34,945 nucleotides of DNA from Buchananella hordeovulneris (GCF_001907235.1 NZ_MQVS01000016.1:1-34945), one strand, 5' to 3'; shown: positions 8,024 to 16,216, counted from the stretch's first letter. The notes: generated by a model from the letters alone, not told the origin. Numbers and translations are program-made.

Positions 8024-8325
8024 ACATCATGCTGCACGTCACAACACCCGCCCGCGAGGACATCACCTCCCACCTAGCAGGCTCCGGCGGCCTCGAGCCC
8101 CAAGTACGCGACGACCTCACCGAATTCGTCGGCAGCCCCGCTATCACCATCCAATTCAAAAAACTACGCCCCTCCTGGGAAACCGACCCAGACTACGACG
8201 GCACCATCCTGACCACCTTTACCGAAATCGGCGACACCCGCTGGGTCGTCGGCGTCCGCGCCTCCACCCGTGCAGAAGCCGAAGCCCAGCGAGCCCAAAT
8301 TGCCGCCACCATGAAAAACAGTGAG
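8024..8325 (+). pseudogene. Headless remnant of an LpqN-like lipoprotein gene
   Basis: It begins with a leader matching the one before the lipoprotein gene at 1372 (CATCATGCTGCAC, then a GAGGA motif). It then jumps into the globular domain with VRDDLTEFVGSPAIT, PDYDGTILTTFTEIGDTRWV and STRAEAEAQ. The start codon, signal peptide, lipobox and linker are deleted. The frame stays open to a TAG at 8376, so a cytoplasmic product from the ATG at about 8029 is formally possible. Without the lipobox it would not be exported as the intact copies are. Homology to the intact copies ends near 8325. Confidence 0.7.
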
Positions 8326-8364
8326 ACCATTTGGGGATATTGTGTGGCGAGGCGACGGATTGGC

Positions 8365-8620
8365 CTAGTTGGATAGGTGGCTAAAGACGTCCATGTTTAT
8401 GGACCGGGGCAAACCCCCAGCCCAAACCGGGACCTAGCACCACATCACCATCAACTACGCCGCTGACGGAAGCGTGACCCTGAGGACATGATGCATTCTT
8501 CCACTTGTTCGCCTCGGGCCCGGGTGGGACGAACAATACCCAGTCGCTAAGCCCGCCCGGCCACACTCGCACCGCCGCAATCCCAGCGATGGTTGAGCCA
8601 CGCAAATACCCCAAAACTGG
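8365..8620 (-). pseudogene. Remnant of a hydrolase gene of the 10727-12391 type
   Basis: The minus strand retains the region around and after the nucleophile elbow. The intact GHSYGSTTTGMAAARVRPG reads GYLRGSTIAGIAAVRVWPG here, so the catalytic Ser is lost. VPEGHAWVSGV is matched by CPQGHASVSGV. The last part, INMDVFSHLS against MGMDGFTHLS, is found only after a frame change near 8400. Everything N-terminal of the elbow and the end of the gene are missing. DNA-level similarity to 10858-11100 is clear. It lies just downstream of the three-lipoprotein array on the same strand. Confidence 0.7.
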
Positions 8621-8656
8621 TGAATGAAGATAACCGATCCTGCCACCACTATGCCC

Positions 8657-9271
8657 TCAGTTCAGCGGACTCCCGCTGGGGTAGGGGGATTGATTGGGGT
8701 CCGGCATGGGTGGTTGGCGGGAGATTAGTTCTTGCTCCCAGGCGGTGCGCACATGCTCCGGCTTACCCTCGCCACCATAGGGGCGACAGCCGGAGGCATA
8801 CGTGGCAATTAGGCTCCCGTCGGGAAATAGGGCGACATTTACGTATCCGCCGTCTTGGGTATTAAACCACTCGTAGTTGGTGTTCACCTCGTCAGCTTGC
8901 CGGTACTGGCGGTCAAATCCTAGCGGTTTAACTTGTTGCTCGTATATTTCTAGTAGCCTTTCCTCGGGGATCGCCTTGCCAAAAATCATTGGGCCAAAGA
9001 GACGGTAGCCAAAAATGGGGTAGCCGCACGAATTGAGCTCGGACTCAGCACTTCGAGGCAAGTAGACGTTAGCACCTTCTTTATCTAGGGTTTGCATGAA
9101 CTCCACGAAGCGAGGCTCGATATCGGAGATGAATTCTTCCAAAGATTGGCGCTCTACGACGGGCAGTTCTCCATCCCCGTAGAACCTGGGATTGCCGTCT
9201 TCTCCCACCACCATACACCCACCCAAGGCAATCGTTGCGGCAAAAACGATTACGGCAAGCTTCTTGCGCAT
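8657..9271 (-). CDS. Lipoprotein of the 705-bp tandem array, copy 1 (most diverged)
   Basis: The protein has 204 residues. The ATG at 9271 is preceded by GGAGCGAGGTT; the frame extends upstream but the lipoprotein signal starts here. The signal peptide ends in ALGGC (Cys19). The mature domain has two further conserved Cys, in NSCGYPIFGYRLFGP and ASGCRPYGG, probably a disulfide. The C-terminal part EHVRTAWEQELISRQPP is followed by a short Pro/Ser tail. I do not recognise the family with certainty. It is the last gene of a probable five-gene minus-strand operon behind a lipase-like hydrolase, where lipid-anchored immunity proteins would be expected. It differs from copies 2 and 3 mainly just after the lipobox (MVVGEDGNPRF). 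Confidence 0.7.
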   Translation of the reverse strand: MRKKLAVIVFAATIALGGCMVVGEDGNPRFYGDGELPVVERQSLEEFISDIEPRFVEFMQTLDKEGANVYLPRSAESELNSCGYPIFGYRLFGPMIFGKAIPEERLLEIYEQQVKPLGFDRQYRQADEVNTNYEWFNTQDGGYVNVALFPDGSLIATYASGCRPYGGEGKPEHVRTAWEQELISRQPPMPDPNQSPYPSGSPLN

Positions 9272-9358
9272 AACCTCGCTCCATTCGTGTCTCTCTTCGC
9301 GTGCGGGAGTGAAAGTGTGTCGCAGTGCCACCTTAAGCGGGCCAGCCGTCTTGGATGC

Positions 9359-9976
9359 CTACCTACCCGCTGTCTCTGCCTCGCTTGGGGTTGGCGATTC
9401 GCTGGGATCCTCAGTGGGCGGCTGGCGCGAGATTAGTTCTTGTTCCCAGGCGGTGCGCACATGCTCCGGCTTACCCTCGCCGCGGTAAGGGCGACAGCCG
9501 GAGGCATACCTAGCCACCAAATTACCGTTGGGAAACAGAGTAATACTTACGTATCCGCCGTCTTGAGCATTGAACCATTTGTAAGAGGTATTGACCTCAT
9601 CAGAGCTATGGTACAAGTAGTCAAAGCTGAGCGGCTTAACCTGCTGCTCGTATATCGCTAATAATTTTTCTTCTGAGATTGCCTTGCCAAAGAGTATGGG
9701 GCCAAAGAGGCGGTAGCCATAAATGGGGGCGCCACAAGGTTCAAGCTCGGACTCATTGCTACGAGGCAGGTAGACGTTCGCGCCTGCGGTGTCGAGACTT
9801 TGCATAAACTCCACAAGACGGGGCTCGATATCGGAGATGAATTCTTCCAGGCGTTGGCGTTCTTCCACTGGCAGGGAGCCATCCCCGTACAATGACATCT
9901 GGTTAACCTCCTCCGGCGTACATCCCCCCAAAGCGACTATTGCGGCAAAAACGATTACGGCAAGCTTCTTGCGCAT
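9359..9976 (-). CDS. Lipoprotein of the 705-bp tandem array, copy 2
   Basis: The protein has 205 residues. The start at ATG 9976 has the same GGAGCGAGGTT ribosome binding site as copy 1. The lipobox ALGGC is followed by TPEEVNQMSLYGDGSLP. The middle contains EPCGAPIYGYRLFGPILF and a segment unique to this copy (FDYLYHSSDEVN), while the ending ASGCRPYRGEGKPEHVRTAWEQ is almost the same in all three. The DNA from about 9940 to 10077 is nearly identical to 9235-9372 in copy 1, which marks a recent duplication. Role as for copy 1. Confidence 0.72.
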   Translation of the reverse strand: MRKKLAVIVFAAIVALGGCTPEEVNQMSLYGDGSLPVEERQRLEEFISDIEPRLVEFMQSLDTAGANVYLPRSNESELEPCGAPIYGYRLFGPILFGKAISEEKLLAIYEQQVKPLSFDYLYHSSDEVNTSYKWFNAQDGGYVSITLFPNGNLVARYASGCRPYRGEGKPEHVRTAWEQELISRQPPTEDPSESPTPSEAETAGR

Positions 9977-10063
9977 AACCTCGCTCCATTCGTGTCTCTC
10001 TTCGCGTACGGGAGTGAAAGTGTGTCGCAGTGCCACCTTAAGCGGGCCAGCCGTCTTGGATGC

Positions 10064-10681
10064 CTACCTACCCGCTGCCTCTGCTTCGCTTGGGGTTGGC
10101 GATTCGCTGGGGTCCGGCGTGGGCGGCTGGCGGGAGATTAGTTCTTGTTCCCAGGCGGTGCGTACGTGTTCGGGTTTGCCCTCGCCGCGGTAAGGGCGGC
10201 AGCCGGAGGCATACCTAGCTCCAAGATTACCGTTTGCACGCAAAATCACAGACACATAGCCACCATCACGAAGATTAAACCACTCGTAGTTAATGTTCAC
10301 CTCATCAGCTCGCCGGTACTGACGGTCAAAGCCAAGCGGCTTAACCTGCTGCTCGTATATCGCCAATAGTTTTTCTTCTGAGATTGCCTTGCCGAAGAGC
10401 ATGGGGCCAAAGAGGCGGTAGCCATAAATGGGGGCGCCACAAGATTCAAGCTCGGACTCATTGCTTCGAGGCAAATAGACGCTCGCACCTGCGGTGTCGA
10501 GGCTTTGCATAAACTCCACGATGCCCGGCTCCACATTGGAGACGAATTCTTCCAAAGGCTGGCGCTCCTCCACCGGCAGGGACCCATCCCCGTACAACGG
10601 CATCTGGTTAACCTCCTCCGGCGTGCATCCCCCCAAGGCAATCGTTGCGGCAAAAACAATTGCGGCAAGCTTCTTACGCAT
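10064..10681 (-). CDS. Lipoprotein of the 705-bp tandem array, copy 3 (next to the hydrolase)
   Basis: The protein has 205 residues, starting at ATG 10681 after GGAGGGAAGGT. It lies 45 bp downstream of the hydrolase stop, so it is the copy closest to its presumed partner. The lipobox is ALGGC, followed by TPEEVNQMPLYGDG. It shares FDRQYR-ADEVN with copy 1 but ESCGAPIYGYRLFGP with copy 2, so differences are distributed as a mosaic. The conserved Cys pair is present. No enzymatic motif is visible; binding to and blocking the neighbouring hydrolase is the most economical guess. Confidence 0.72.
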   Translation of the reverse strand: MRKKLAAIVFAATIALGGCTPEEVNQMPLYGDGSLPVEERQPLEEFVSNVEPGIVEFMQSLDTAGASVYLPRSNESELESCGAPIYGYRLFGPMLFGKAISEEKLLAIYEQQVKPLGFDRQYRRADEVNINYEWFNLRDGGYVSVILRANGNLGARYASGCRPYRGEGKPEHVRTAWEQELISRQPPTPDPSESPTPSEAEAAGR

Positions 10682-10726
10682 ACCTTCCCTCCATTCTTCC
10701 GATTGTGTAATCATGTGCGTTGGAGG

Positions 10727-12391
10727 CTATTTCGCTCCGGCGACTATTTTTCCGAAGTCTTTCAGGGTGCCGGAGTCCGGGGCGAGGTAGACGGAGTGTC
10801 GCGCAAACGGGTTAGTAATAGACTCCCACCAGCCACGCTCGTCAGGCGCTTCGTTAGATAGGTGGGTAAAGCCGTCCATGCCCATCGGGTTGAGACCAAA
10901 GTCGGAGTCTGAACCGAGGCCTTGCACCGCATCACCGCCACGCACCCCACTGACCCAGGCATGGCCTTCGGGCACGTTGTACTGCTCCACGTTGTGTACC
11001 CCGGCCCCCGGCGACCCAAACAGCACCAGGTCATCGACCACTCCCGGCCGCACCCGCGCCGCCGCCATTCCCGTGGTAGTCGAACCATACGAATGCCCCA
11101 GCGCAGTCAGGTGCGGATCACCCGCCCCGCTGGCCTCCCGCGAGGCCTGAATCCCCTCCAAATAACTGCTCAGTTCGTCTGCCCCCCGATCAGCCAGGTG
11201 CGTCTCGCTGTACTCGGCAAAGCCACCTTCCTCCCCAAAACCCCGCGGTGCCTGATACCCCAACCACATCACCGTCGCCACCTCATCCTCCGGCACATCA
11301 CCCTCGTAACTGGCGGTTTTTCGAAGGTCTCCCATGCTCTTTAAGTAGCCTTCCATACCGGCGACTTTCGAGCCGATGCCGGGGGTAAAGACCGCCACAT
11401 GCTTGGCCCGGTCCACATCCCCCAGGGCGACAGCGGCCTTGACCCGTTCGCTGGAGGTATCCAGAGTCGTCAACGTCCGGCCCGCATCGTCCAACACGTA
11501 ATCATTGAGGTAGCGCAGATCCTCGACTCGCTGCCGCACCCGCTCATACTCATCCTGGTGAGGGCTGAGCACGTACTTCGGATAATCCTGCCCCGTTGGT
11601 CCCGAGGTCTGGTCAACCAACTTCTCCAACTCGGCCAACCGCGCTTCCTCCGCCGCCAACAAATCTGGTACCCGCTGCTTATTGGCCCGAGAGCGCGAGG
11701 CCATATCGATGCCATCCAGATTCCCAATCAACTCCGGCCGCTCAGCTATCAACTTGTCCTTCTCGCCCTGACTCAAAGCCTTCCACCAAGCAGCCACCTG
11801 CACCTGCCCCCAATCCTGCCCCGGCAAATCCGGCAACCCCTGCGAATCACTCCGCCCCGTCTCTACCACCCGGTAAGTGCCCTGCGTGATCGCCCGCAAC
11901 CGCGCCTGATAAGCCCGGTCAGCCTCGTCAGCCCGCCGCAACACCCCTGCCACCCGCTCAGCTAGCTCGGACATTGCCTTTTGCGTCCTGGCAATCTCAA
12001 AAGCCTTTGCCCGTCCATCCTCAGGGGAAAGCACCACTATCTTCTGAACGGGCTTCACCACACCGGCGTCATCGATATACAACTCGCTAACCCGCGCATA
12101 CTGCTCACAGTCCAACATCTCTTGCTGCAGACCCCACACCGCGTCCGACATCTCGGAGGTCGCCAACATCACCTCACCGAGCTTTTCCACCAGCCCATAA
12201 CCCTGCCCAGCCATCGACCCCAAACGCCCCCGCAAAGCATCGGCCGTCATCCCCTGCGACCGCAGCCGCCTGCCCTCCCCATCAATCAAATCACTGGCGT
12301 CATTAACCACCCGGCGGGCCACAATCAACTCATCAACCACCTCCTCCAACGCCTCACGATTCCACAACCGCAAGCTCCCCCACGAAACCAT
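10727..12391 (-). CDS. DUF1023-type alpha/beta-hydrolase with long helical N-terminal domain
   Basis: The protein has 554 residues. Residues 1 to about 175 are a long helical region, with further helices around 240-300. The segment WWKALSQGEKDKLI-ERPELIGNLDGI (about 202-229) is a hallmark of the DUF1023 (Abhydrolase_8) family. The C-terminal domain has VAVFTPGIGS, the nucleophile elbow GHSYGS (Ser434), an acidic candidate Asp487 in RGGDAV and a likely catalytic His532 in FARHSVYL. There is no signal peptide. The ATG at 12391 overlaps the upstream stop (TGATG), so translation is coupled; a GTG at 12394 is an alternative. A lipase-type toxin delivered by type VII secretion with lipoprotein immunity downstream is the preferred reading, by analogy with staphylococcal TslA/TilA. 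It is not proven. Confidence 0.75.
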   Translation of the reverse strand: MVSWGSLRLWNREALEEVVDELIVARRVVNDASDLIDGEGRRLRSQGMTADALRGRLGSMAGQGYGLVEKLGEVMLATSEMSDAVWGLQQEMLDCEQYARVSELYIDDAGVVKPVQKIVVLSPEDGRAKAFEIARTQKAMSELAERVAGVLRRADEADRAYQARLRAITQGTYRVVETGRSDSQGLPDLPGQDWGQVQVAAWWKALSQGEKDKLIAERPELIGNLDGIDMASRSRANKQRVPDLLAAEEARLAELEKLVDQTSGPTGQDYPKYVLSPHQDEYERVRQRVEDLRYLNDYVLDDAGRTLTTLDTSSERVKAAVALGDVDRAKHVAVFTPGIGSKVAGMEGYLKSMGDLRKTASYEGDVPEDEVATVMWLGYQAPRGFGEEGGFAEYSETHLADRGADELSSYLEGIQASREASGAGDPHLTALGHSYGSTTTGMAAARVRPGVVDDLVLFGSPGAGVHNVEQYNVPEGHAWVSGVRGGDAVQGLGSDSDFGLNPMGMDGFTHLSNEAPDERGWWESITNPFARHSVYLAPDSGTLKDFGKIVAGAK

Positions 12392-12717
12392 CACGCCACC
12401 TCCGCGTTTGCCCCAGCCAACAGGTTCAGGCCCTCCTGGGACAACTGCTCCAACTCTTCTTCTGTCTGCGCAAACGACACGCTGGCCCCCAGTGCTCCAC
12501 CACGCACCTGGCCCAGCACAGTGGCCAGCTCATCACGCTCCCGCGTCAATTTTCCTCTCGCCCCCGCAAACTCCCCACCCCCCACTGAAGACGGCAAGGC
12601 CGCCACCACCCGACCGGCCAGATCCTCAATCTTCATCTGCCCCAACAACTCGATGGCCTGCCCCAAAGACTCCGCCACCTCCTCGTAGTCACCACCCACC
12701 ACCGTCAGCTCAGCCAC
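12391..12717 (-). CDS. Small helical partner protein of the DUF1023 hydrolase
   Basis: The protein has 108 residues if it starts at the GTG at 12717, which lies about nine bases after GGAGAGG; the GTG at 12726 is too close to that site. It is predicted mostly helical (GDYEEVAESLGQAIELLGQ near the start, RERDELATVLGQV, TEEELEQLSQEGLNLL near the end), with a flexible Gly-rich middle. There is no signal peptide, no WXG motif and no recognised family. Its stop overlaps the hydrolase start. The arrangement equals that of the 5898-6143 / 4325-5896 pair, although sequence similarity between the two small proteins is low. Confidence 0.6.
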   Translation of the reverse strand: MAELTVVGGDYEEVAESLGQAIELLGQMKIEDLAGRVVAALPSSVGGGEFAGARGKLTRERDELATVLGQVRGGALGASVSFAQTEEELEQLSQEGLNLLAGANAEVA

Positions 12718-12979
12718 ACTGCTCACCCTCTCCAAATATGAAGGAACAAACCGGCCCCACCTTAACCGCTTTCCCCCACCCAACACCCCGCTCTCGCGCC
12801 CCCAATCCGCCCCTAAACAACTAACCAAACCAAGCCCCACCCCGCCCATCAACCACGCACCCCCACGCCCAGCCCGCCGAGGCCACACCCCCACCACGAA
12901 CCGCACCACCAGCGGCGCGCCACCCTGCCCGCCACCAGCCGTTACGATGACAGCAAGCACTTCTTCGACGAGGAATCCG

Positions 12980-14038
12980 ATGCGCGCCATCCGTAAAACT
13001 CATGCCGGGCCCGGCCTGGAGTTGGTTGATATTCCGGAACCTTCCCCGGGACCAGGGGAGGTGAAGATCAGAGTTCTGCGGGCAGGCTTATGCGGCACTG
13101 ACCTGCACCTCCAACAGTGGGACGATTGGGCGGCCAGCCAAGTGCAGGTACCGCAAACCATCGGACACGAGTTTTACGGCGAAGTCGTGGAACTGGGCCC
13201 TGACGTGGCCCAAGGGCCGGGCAACGACGGCGTAAACATCGGTGACCGGGTCTCGGTTGAGGGGCACGTGGTGTGCAACCGGTGCCGTAACTGCCGGGCA
13301 GGACGACGCCACATGTGCATCCGTTCCCTCGGCATCGGTGTCAATCGCGACGGAGCGTTCGCCGACTACGTGGTGGTGCCCGCCACCAATGTGTGGCGTC
13401 AACCAGCAGCTATTGACGCCGAACTGGGGGCGCTCTTTGACCCGCTAGGCAACGCCGTCCACACAGCATTCCAGCGCGATCTGGCAGGCGAGGACGTACT
13501 GATAACCGGGGCGGGGCCGATCGGGGTTATGGCCGCCGCCATCGCTCGCCACGCGGGGGCCCGCAACGTCGTCATCACCGATATCTCCCCCCTCCGCTTG
13601 GCTCTGGCATCGGGGGTGGGGGCCACCCGCGCCGTCAACGTGGCCACCGAGGACCTCGGCGACGTCATGCGGGAACTGGGGGTGCGGGAAGGCTTCGACG
13701 TGGGGCTAGAAATGTCCGGCATGCCCGCAGCTTTGAACCAAATGATTGATGCCTGCCGCCATGGCGCCACCATCTCACTACTCGGCCTGCCGCGGGAAGA
13801 TTTCGCAATCAACTGGGGCAAGGTCATCACGCACATGCTCACCATCAAGGGCATTTACGGCCGGGAAATGTACGACACCTGGTACCGGGCCACCTTCATG
13901 ATGGAGACCTCGGAACGGCTGCGGGAGGCGGTGCGCAGCGTCATCACGCACCGTTTCCCCCCAGAGCAGTTCGAGGAGGCCTTCGCGGCGGCCCGTTCAG
14001 GCCAGTGCGGCAAAGTCATTATCGATTTCACGCGTTAG
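12980..14038 (+). CDS. tdh: L-threonine 3-dehydrogenase
   Basis: The enzyme oxidises L-threonine with NAD+ to 2-amino-3-ketobutyrate. The 352-residue protein is a zinc medium-chain dehydrogenase. Catalytic zinc ligands are Cys38 (GLCGTDLH) with His63 and Glu64 (GHEFYG). Structural zinc Cys are at 99, 102, 105 and 113 (CNRCRNCRAGRRHMC). The Rossmann glycine motif GAGPIG is at 177-182. The ATG at 12980 follows GAGGA; the longer frame from 12947 is unnecessary. It is followed after nine bases by kbl, whose product uses the unstable ketobutyrate directly, so the pair works as one pathway to glycine and acetyl-CoA. Confidence 0.93.
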   Translation: MRAIRKTHAGPGLELVDIPEPSPGPGEVKIRVLRAGLCGTDLHLQQWDDWAASQVQVPQTIGHEFYGEVVELGPDVAQGPGNDGVNIGDRVSVEGHVVCNRCRNCRAGRRHMCIRSLGIGVNRDGAFADYVVVPATNVWRQPAAIDAELGALFDPLGNAVHTAFQRDLAGEDVLITGAGPIGVMAAAIARHAGARNVVITDISPLRLALASGVGATRAVNVATEDLGDVMRELGVREGFDVGLEMSGMPAALNQMIDACRHGATISLLGLPREDFAINWGKVITHMLTIKGIYGREMYDTWYRATFMMETSERLREAVRSVITHRFPPEQFEEAFAAARSGQCGKVIIDFTR

Positions 14039-14047
14039 GAGCGGGGT

Positions 14048-15238
14048 ATGTACACGTGGGGCGCAGACATTAAGGCCGAACTGGCACAGATTGAGGATGC
14101 GGGCCTGACGAAGCACGAGCGGGAACTGACCAGCCCGCAGGGCGCGCACGTACACACCGCCACCGGCCCGGCGTTGAACTTCTGTGCCAACAACTATCTG
14201 GGTCTCGCCAACCACCCCGATGTGCTCGCCGCCGCGCATGCCGGGCTGGAGCGCTACGGCTTCGGCCTGAGCTCGGTGCGTTTCATCTGCGGCACGCAGG
14301 ATCAACACCGGGCCTTGGAGCGGGAGATTGCTGCCTACGTGGGCAAAGAGGATGCCATCTTGTTCTCCTCCTGCTTCGACGCCAACGGCGGCCTGTTCGA
14401 GGTGCTGTTGACCGCGGACGACGCTGTGGTCTCCGATGCGCTCAACCACGCCTCCCTCATCGACGGGATCCGGTTGTGCAAAGCCAAACGCTTCCGCTAC
14501 GCCAACGGCGACATGACCGCGTTGCGGGCCCAGTTGACCGCTGCCCGGGAGCAGGGGGCCCGCCGGATCCTGGTGGTCACCGACGGGGTGTTCTCCATGG
14601 ACGGGCTGCTGGCACCCCTGCCGGAAATCTGCGACCTGGCTGAGGAGTTCGGGGCTGTCGTCGTGGTCGATGACTCCCACGCCACCGGCTTCGTCGGCCC
14701 GCGCGGTGCGGGCACCCCGGCAGCCCTCGGGGTCAGCGACCGGGTGGACATCGTTACCGGCACCCTCGGCAAGGCCCTCGGTGGCGCCAGCGGCGGCTTC
14801 ATCGCGGGCCCGGCCGAAGTCGTGACCCTGTTGCGGCAGCGTGCCCGCCCCTACCTGTTCTCCAACACGCTGGCCCCCAGCGTGGTGGCCGGTTCCCGCG
14901 CCGCCTTGCGGCTGGCGGCTGACGCCGACGACGCCCGGGAGCGCCTGGCTCACAACGCCCAGCTTTTCCGCGAACTAATGACGCAGGAGGGGTTCACGCT
15001 GGTGCCGGGCGAGCACGCAATCACGCCCGTGATGTTCCCCGGGCCGGAGGGGGCCCGGCAGGCCGTGCAGATCGCGGAGGCGATGCTGCGACGCGGTGTG
15101 TATGTCGTGGCGTTCTCTTTCCCGGTGGTGCCGCGGGGACAGGCCCGGATCCGAGTGCAGCTGTCGGCCGCCCACACGCCGGACGACGTGCGGGCATGCG
15201 TGGCGGCGTTCGTGGCCGCCCGCGCGGAGGTTGCCTAG
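14048..15238 (+). CDS. kbl: Glycine C-acetyltransferase (2-amino-3-ketobutyrate CoA ligase)
   Basis: This PLP enzyme of the alpha-oxoamine synthase family cleaves 2-amino-3-ketobutyrate with CoA into glycine and acetyl-CoA. The protein has 396 residues, the usual length. Motifs are [14 protein letters not shown] near 44, the SSCFDANGG segment, DDSHATGF at 208-215 (Asp and His contacting PLP) and the PLP lysine Lys242 in [10 protein letters not shown]. It sits nine bases behind tdh with AGGAG before the ATG, in the classic tdh-kbl operon. Confidence 0.94.
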   Translation: MYTWGADIKAELAQIEDAGLTKHERELTSPQGAHVHTATGPALNFCANNYLGLANHPDVLAAAHAGLERYGFGLSSVRFICGTQDQHRALEREIAAYVGKEDAILFSSCFDANGGLFEVLLTADDAVVSDALNHASLIDGIRLCKAKRFRYANGDMTALRAQLTAAREQGARRILVVTDGVFSMDGLLAPLPEICDLAEEFGAVVVVDDSHATGFVGPRGAGTPAALGVSDRVDIVTGTLGKALGGASGGFIAGPAEVVTLLRQRARPYLFSNTLAPSVVAGSRAALRLAADADDARERLAHNAQLFRELMTQEGFTLVPGEHAITPVMFPGPEGARQAVQIAEAMLRRGVYVVAFSFPVVPRGQARIRVQLSAAHTPDDVRACVAAFVAARAEVA

Positions 15239-15282
15239 GTCTCAATCGGGGCGGGTGGACGCAGGGGTCCAGTTGTTCATGC

Positions 15283-15288
15283 CACTAT
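15283..15288 (+). promoter_or_regulatory. Possible leaderless -10 element of the DsbA-like gene
   Basis: CACTAT lies six bases (GGCCCC) before the ATG at 15295. There is no Shine-Dalgarno sequence. It matches the -10 consensus at the second position and the final AT. Confidence 0.4.
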
Positions 15289-15294
15289 GGCCCC

Positions 15295-16161
15295 ATGTCG
15301 AGTAACCCAACTGTTGAGCCCCAATCCCCTGGCGGCGACAGGTCCCGGGCCACCGTGATCTCGCTGCTGGCGGTGATCGCCGTCCTGGCGGCTGTCATCG
15401 TGATCCTCCTGTTTGCCTTCCTGAAGAACAGCGGCAACCCGACGGCCGCCGAAACCGCGCTGAACGTTCCGTCGGCACCCGCGACGGTGCCGCCCGCCAC
15501 CGGCGCCCCGGATGCGACGGCGGCCCCGGATGGTCAGGCCCCGAACCCCACCATGCCGGAGAAAGCCGAGTCTTTGGATAACCCGCAGGCTCTGGAGTTG
15601 GTACGCGCGCAGCCGCGCCGCCAGGAAGGCGACCCGATGGCGCTCGGCAAGGTCGACGCCCCCGTGGTGCTGATCGAATACGCCGACTTCGCCTGCCCCT
15701 ACTGCACGAAGTGGGCCCAGGAGACCAAACCGCACCTGCTGCCGTTGGTAGAGGACGGCACGCTGCGCATCGAGTGGCACAACTTCCCGGTGCTCGGCCC
15801 GGAGTCGACCCTGGCGGCTCAGGGCTCGGTTGCGGCCGCGAACCAGAACAAGTTCTGGGAGTTCTACGATCACGTCTTCGGCAACGGTGACCCGACCGGG
15901 CACACCCACTTCTCGGTCGAGTCGCTGGTGGCCACGGCGGAGGCCATCGGGGTGCCGGACATCGAGAAGTTCAAGACAGATTTGGAAAGTGACGAGACGA
16001 AGTCCCGGGTGGAGGCCGACGTGGCGCACGCCCGCGACAAGCTGGCCGCCGCTTCCACCCCGCTGTTCATCATCAACGACACGGGGTTCCCGGGCGCGAT
16101 GCCGACCGAGTTTTTCCTAAACACCATCCAGGACCAGCTCGCCCGAGTTAAGGGGCAGTAG
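15295..16161 (+). CDS. Membrane-anchored DsbA-family thiol-disulfide oxidoreductase
   Basis: The protein has 288 residues. One transmembrane helix spans about 19-43. A Pro/Ala/Thr linker (50-90) leads to an extracytoplasmic thioredoxin-like domain with active site CPYC at 134-137 (YADFACPYCTKW) and the cis-proline loop Thr255-Pro256. Such proteins form disulfides in exported proteins; in Actinomyces the related MdbA folds pilins. It could serve the Cys-containing lipoproteins encoded in this window. The ATG at 15295 is preferred over upstream starts because the hydrophilic N-terminus and TM helix follow directly. A strong intrinsic terminator follows. Confidence 0.87.
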   Translation: MSSNPTVEPQSPGGDRSRATVISLLAVIAVLAAVIVILLFAFLKNSGNPTAAETALNVPSAPATVPPATGAPDATAAPDGQAPNPTMPEKAESLDNPQALELVRAQPRRQEGDPMALGKVDAPVVLIEYADFACPYCTKWAQETKPHLLPLVEDGTLRIEWHNFPVLGPESTLAAQGSVAAANQNKFWEFYDHVFGNGDPTGHTHFSVESLVATAEAIGVPDIEKFKTDLESDETKSRVEADVAHARDKLAAASTPLFIINDTGFPGAMPTEFFLNTIQDQLARVKGQ

Positions 16162-16176
16162 CACTGTGGCGACGCT

Positions 16177-16216
16177 CCGGTGGGGCGGGGGTTGTTGCCC
16201 CGCCCCACCGGTTTTT
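16177..16216 (+). terminator. Intrinsic terminator after the DsbA-like gene
   Basis: A perfect 14-bp stem (CCGGTGGGGCGGGG with its complement) encloses a seven-base loop and is followed by TTTTT, 15 bp after the stop codon. This is the clearest Rho-independent terminator in the window. Confidence 0.93.

Larger units (their letters stand above)
9235..10681 (-). repeat. Exact 705-bp tandem spacing of three lipoprotein genes
   Basis: The starts 9271, 9976 and 10681 are each 705 bp apart. The stops of copies 2 and 3 are also 705 bp apart, while copies 1 and 2 differ by 702. The block at about 9235-9372 recurs at 9940-10077 with roughly one mismatch, including intergenic DNA and the Shine-Dalgarno region. 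Unequal crossing-over or replication slippage can expand or shrink such an array. Confidence 0.85.

Noticed and set aside
8381-8614. 77-codon minus-strand frame as an intact small gene
   Set aside because: It aligns with the hydrolase C-terminal domain but loses the catalytic Ser and ends by frameshift; it is a remnant.
12718-12979. G-quadruplex or gene in the C-rich spacer before tdh
   Set aside because: The strand asymmetry is clear (few G on the plus strand), but the frame through it has no credible protein, and regular G-tract spacing for a quadruplex was not convincing.
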